Origin: Desulfobacterales bacterium
Lineage (GTDB): Bacteria; Desulfobacterota; Desulfobacteria; Desulfobacterales; JAAELO01
Assembly (NCBI GenBank): GCA_024226555.1
Contig: JAAELO010000820.1
Span: forward strand, 1-64,000
DNA: 64,000 bases
Reading direction: 5' to 3'
Shown here: one piece after another, positions 62,555 through 64,000 of the stretch
How the letters are laid out: each line of letters opens with the position of its first letter
Position numbering within the stretch: position 1 is the stretch's first letter
Position numbers and translations under genes: made by a program
The notes under the pieces: model-generated
Seen by the model: only the letters and a program-made list of their open reading frames with translations
Databases searched by the model: none
What the model was told of the DNA's origin: nothing

Positions 62555-63484
62555 TTAATCTTCTATAAAAAGATTGTTCTCTCTACTAAATTTATAAATT
62601 TTCTCTTTCCCTTTAATATTAATAACAATTTCTTTTATTGAATCAAAATCAAGGTCAACATATTTATATTTATGCTGAAAGAAGTTTTTTTCAGAAGGAC
62701 CATAGTATCCGGATATTTGGTATTGAAAAGCTCTTTCCAGTGCTACATTTTTATAATCTATTTTATAAATACTTAGTATTTGATAATTAACAGAGGTACC
62801 TCTTCCTACTGATTCAACAACTTCCAAATGTAATTTATTTTTAAATAGTTGAATAGATTTGCATGTGGAGGCATTATATGCAGAAGGTATTGTTTTTAAT
62901 AATTCTAATTTACTTCCATTCAGCATTATTACACTCGCTTTTTCTTCAAAATTATTTTTAACAAAAAATATCTTATTAGCCCCTTTTGTAGTAATGATTT
63001 TTTCATAATTGAAAACTTCTTTAATTAACTCTGTTAATAAAGCGTTATTATTTCCGGATTTATATAGTTTATCATCAATAAATATAAGAAATTGATTTAA
63101 AAATGGATTATAGAAAATATCACGCCAACACAATAACTGCTTCATATCAGAATCTTTAATTGTTTTTGCAAAAACTCCCAAACCAATCTTAATTACAGGG
63201 TAGGAGAAGAATATTTTTTTTTCTACTTTTACATTTTTTAAAGTTGATAGTGCAAATAAAAGATTCTTCAAAATTGAATCGGATTTCTTTCTTTCTAAGC
63301 TGATTTCATTGATTTCAATAGTTCTTTTTTTGTAAAAACTGCCTGTTTTACTTTTAAGTAACTTATAAACAATAATATCATAATCATTGAGTGGTAGTTT
63401 ATTAATGTTATTTGATTTTGCAAAAGAGTTTGTGATTAAAAACAAAATGATAGAGATTATAATATTAATTGTTAGAATTTTCAT
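62555..63484 (-). CDS. Secreted protein, unknown
   Basis: From ATG 63484 (AGGGA 8-9 bases upstream; the frame opens at 63526) there is a signal peptide cut near SFA-K, then about 290 residues without a recognisable domain. It has many beta-strand-like stretches and few Cys. I do not recognise a family. Codon and base use are as AT-rich as the main part of the window, unlike the neighbouring RDD gene. Confidence 0.65.
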   Translation of the reverse strand: MKILTINIIISIILFLITNSFAKSNNINKLPLNDYDIIVYKLLKSKTGSFYKKRTIEINEISLERKKSDSILKNLLFALSTLKNVKVEKKIFFSYPVIKIGLGVFAKTIKDSDMKQLLCWRDIFYNPFLNQFLIFIDDKLYKSGNNNALLTELIKEVFNYEKIITTKGANKIFFVKNNFEEKASVIMLNGSKLELLKTIPSAYNASTCKSIQLFKNKLHLEVVESVGRGTSVNYQILSIYKIDYKNVALERAFQYQISGYYGPSEKNFFQHKYKYVDLDFDSIKEIVINIKGKEKIYKFSRENNLFIED

Positions 63485-63547
63485 GTAAATTTCCCTAATT
63501 TTTTTTAACCCACAACACTTTGCCATTATGTCATGAGTGCCTGTTTT

Positions 63548-63943
63548 TTACTTGTCATTCCAGCGACTATGAAACCGGGAAACAATGAGTGATGAAATCA
63601 ACTTACCCCAAAGACGTACATTAGCTCGCCCGAATGAGATACGTTCTATGCCTAAAGTTGTTACGGTCACGCCAACGGCTTTTTTTCCGTAGGTGGCTTG
63701 TCTTGTGGAACTTTCCATGATTGTGAAATAAAGCCAAGGTAGAACAATATAGAGGATAAAGAGTAACAATCCGCCTGTGCCCGATGAAAGTTGGAAACCA
63801 ATGACGATTTTGTTTATGATATTAGCCGATAAAATAATGAGAAAAATGTCAATTAAACAGGCTGAGAATCGATGCCAGAAACCGGCATAATTAGGATCAT
63901 TCAAGTTTTTTCCTCTCCATATTTTAGGTAATATCCGGTTCAT
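63548..63943 (-). CDS. RDD-family membrane protein, probably truncated
   Basis: Three helices and the RDD pattern are visible: AGFWHRFSACLIDIFLI (the R and D), WLYFTIMESSTRQATYGKKAVGVTV, then FGRANVRLWGKLISSL. A normal RDD protein continues with a fourth helix and a KQALHD-type end; here it breaks off into SRFHSRWNDK and stops. The stretch is visibly richer in G+C than its surroundings, suggesting transfer. Its start codon lies in a GTTATG box discussed in the next entry. Confidence 0.72.
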   Translation of the reverse strand: MNRILPKIWRGKNLNDPNYAGFWHRFSACLIDIFLIILSANIINKIVIGFQLSSGTGGLLLFILYIVLPWLYFTIMESSTRQATYGKKAVGVTVTTLGIERISFGRANVRLWGKLISSLIVSRFHSRWNDK

Positions 63944-64000
63944 AACGTCTTGATAAGCGGTCGCAAGAGAAACTTGCCTTCTCGATAGCTTGTCCAGTCT
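63938..64000 (-). other. Possible half of an integron attC-like site
   Basis: On the minus strand, directly before the RDD coding region, GACCGCTTATCAAGACGTTATG recalls the L'-spacer-R' half of attC sites (compare GGCTTAACTCAAGCGTTAG of aadA cassettes). A small hairpin GCAAG-TTTCT-CTTGC lies beside it. The complementary left half would lie beyond the window, so this is only a suggestion. Confidence 0.25.

Overview
The window is one continuous stretch of low-G+C bacterial chromosome (roughly one third G+C by eye) with about 58 protein genes and two tRNAs. It shows no prophage, no CRISPR array, no rRNA and no complete insertion sequence. Lipoproteins, a periplasmic HtrA protease, a DUF374 lipid A-type acyltransferase and several periplasmic binding proteins point to a Gram-negative envelope. 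A sodium-pump decarboxylase beta/gamma pair, ferredoxin-nitroreductase, polyferredoxin-like, KamA and LUD proteins suggest an anaerobe. Gene content would suit Desulfobacterota, Spirochaetota or a neighbouring phylum; I cannot place it more exactly.

Layout. 0-10.7 kb: coaE, a membrane protein, an FAD-dependent reductase, a secreted caspase/formylglycine-enzyme-like protein, an SDR, DUF2062, a FliL-like protein, a PlsC-acyl carrier protein fusion, purine nucleoside phosphorylase and KamA. 10.9-17.5 kb: a DamX-like AAA/SPOR protein, Nudix, a DEAD-box helicase, a HAD phosphatase, HtrA followed by a candidate small RNA, and an alkyltransferase-like protein. 17.6-25 kb: the operon cNMP-binding protein-OadG-OadB, then a complete nucleoside-type BMP ABC transporter. 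25-35 kb: GNAT, L,D-transpeptidase-DUF1287, a ferredoxin-like protein, two Sel1-repeat lipoproteins with a PilZ protein, DUF374 and LUD. 35-45 kb: a two-component system with an unusual translation start, a MocR regulator divergent from threonine dehydratase-RhtB, a multi-PAS diguanylate cyclase, an MBL hydrolase and a nitroreductase. 45-53 kb: DsrE, a tandem duplication of a ferritin-like gene with the start of mscS, an aminotransferase, tRNA-Trp and a HelD-like helicase. 53-64 kb: three orphan solute-binding proteins, a PAS-diguanylate cyclase, RecQ, the ArgO-ArgP pair, DUF3786, tRNA-Arg, and a compositionally different end with an RDD protein.

The most striking feature is a dispersed family of small non-coding repeats in about twenty intergenic places. 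They have about 15-bp terminal inverted repeats (GGGAACCTCTAATAA). Four copies are exactly 130 bp long, and six copies are flanked by perfect 4-bp direct repeats that differ between sites (TTTA twice, AGAA, TTAT, TATA, ATAT). This is the signature of a transposed miniature element (MITE) whose transposase is not in the window. Copies differ by insertable hairpin modules. Some supply stop codons or ribosome binding sites to neighbouring genes. Two further non-coding signals deserve attention: a candidate minus-strand small RNA with a C-rich loop just downstream of the HtrA gene, and a 10-bp hairpin that would bridge an over-long gap between Shine-Dalgarno and start codon of a response regulator.
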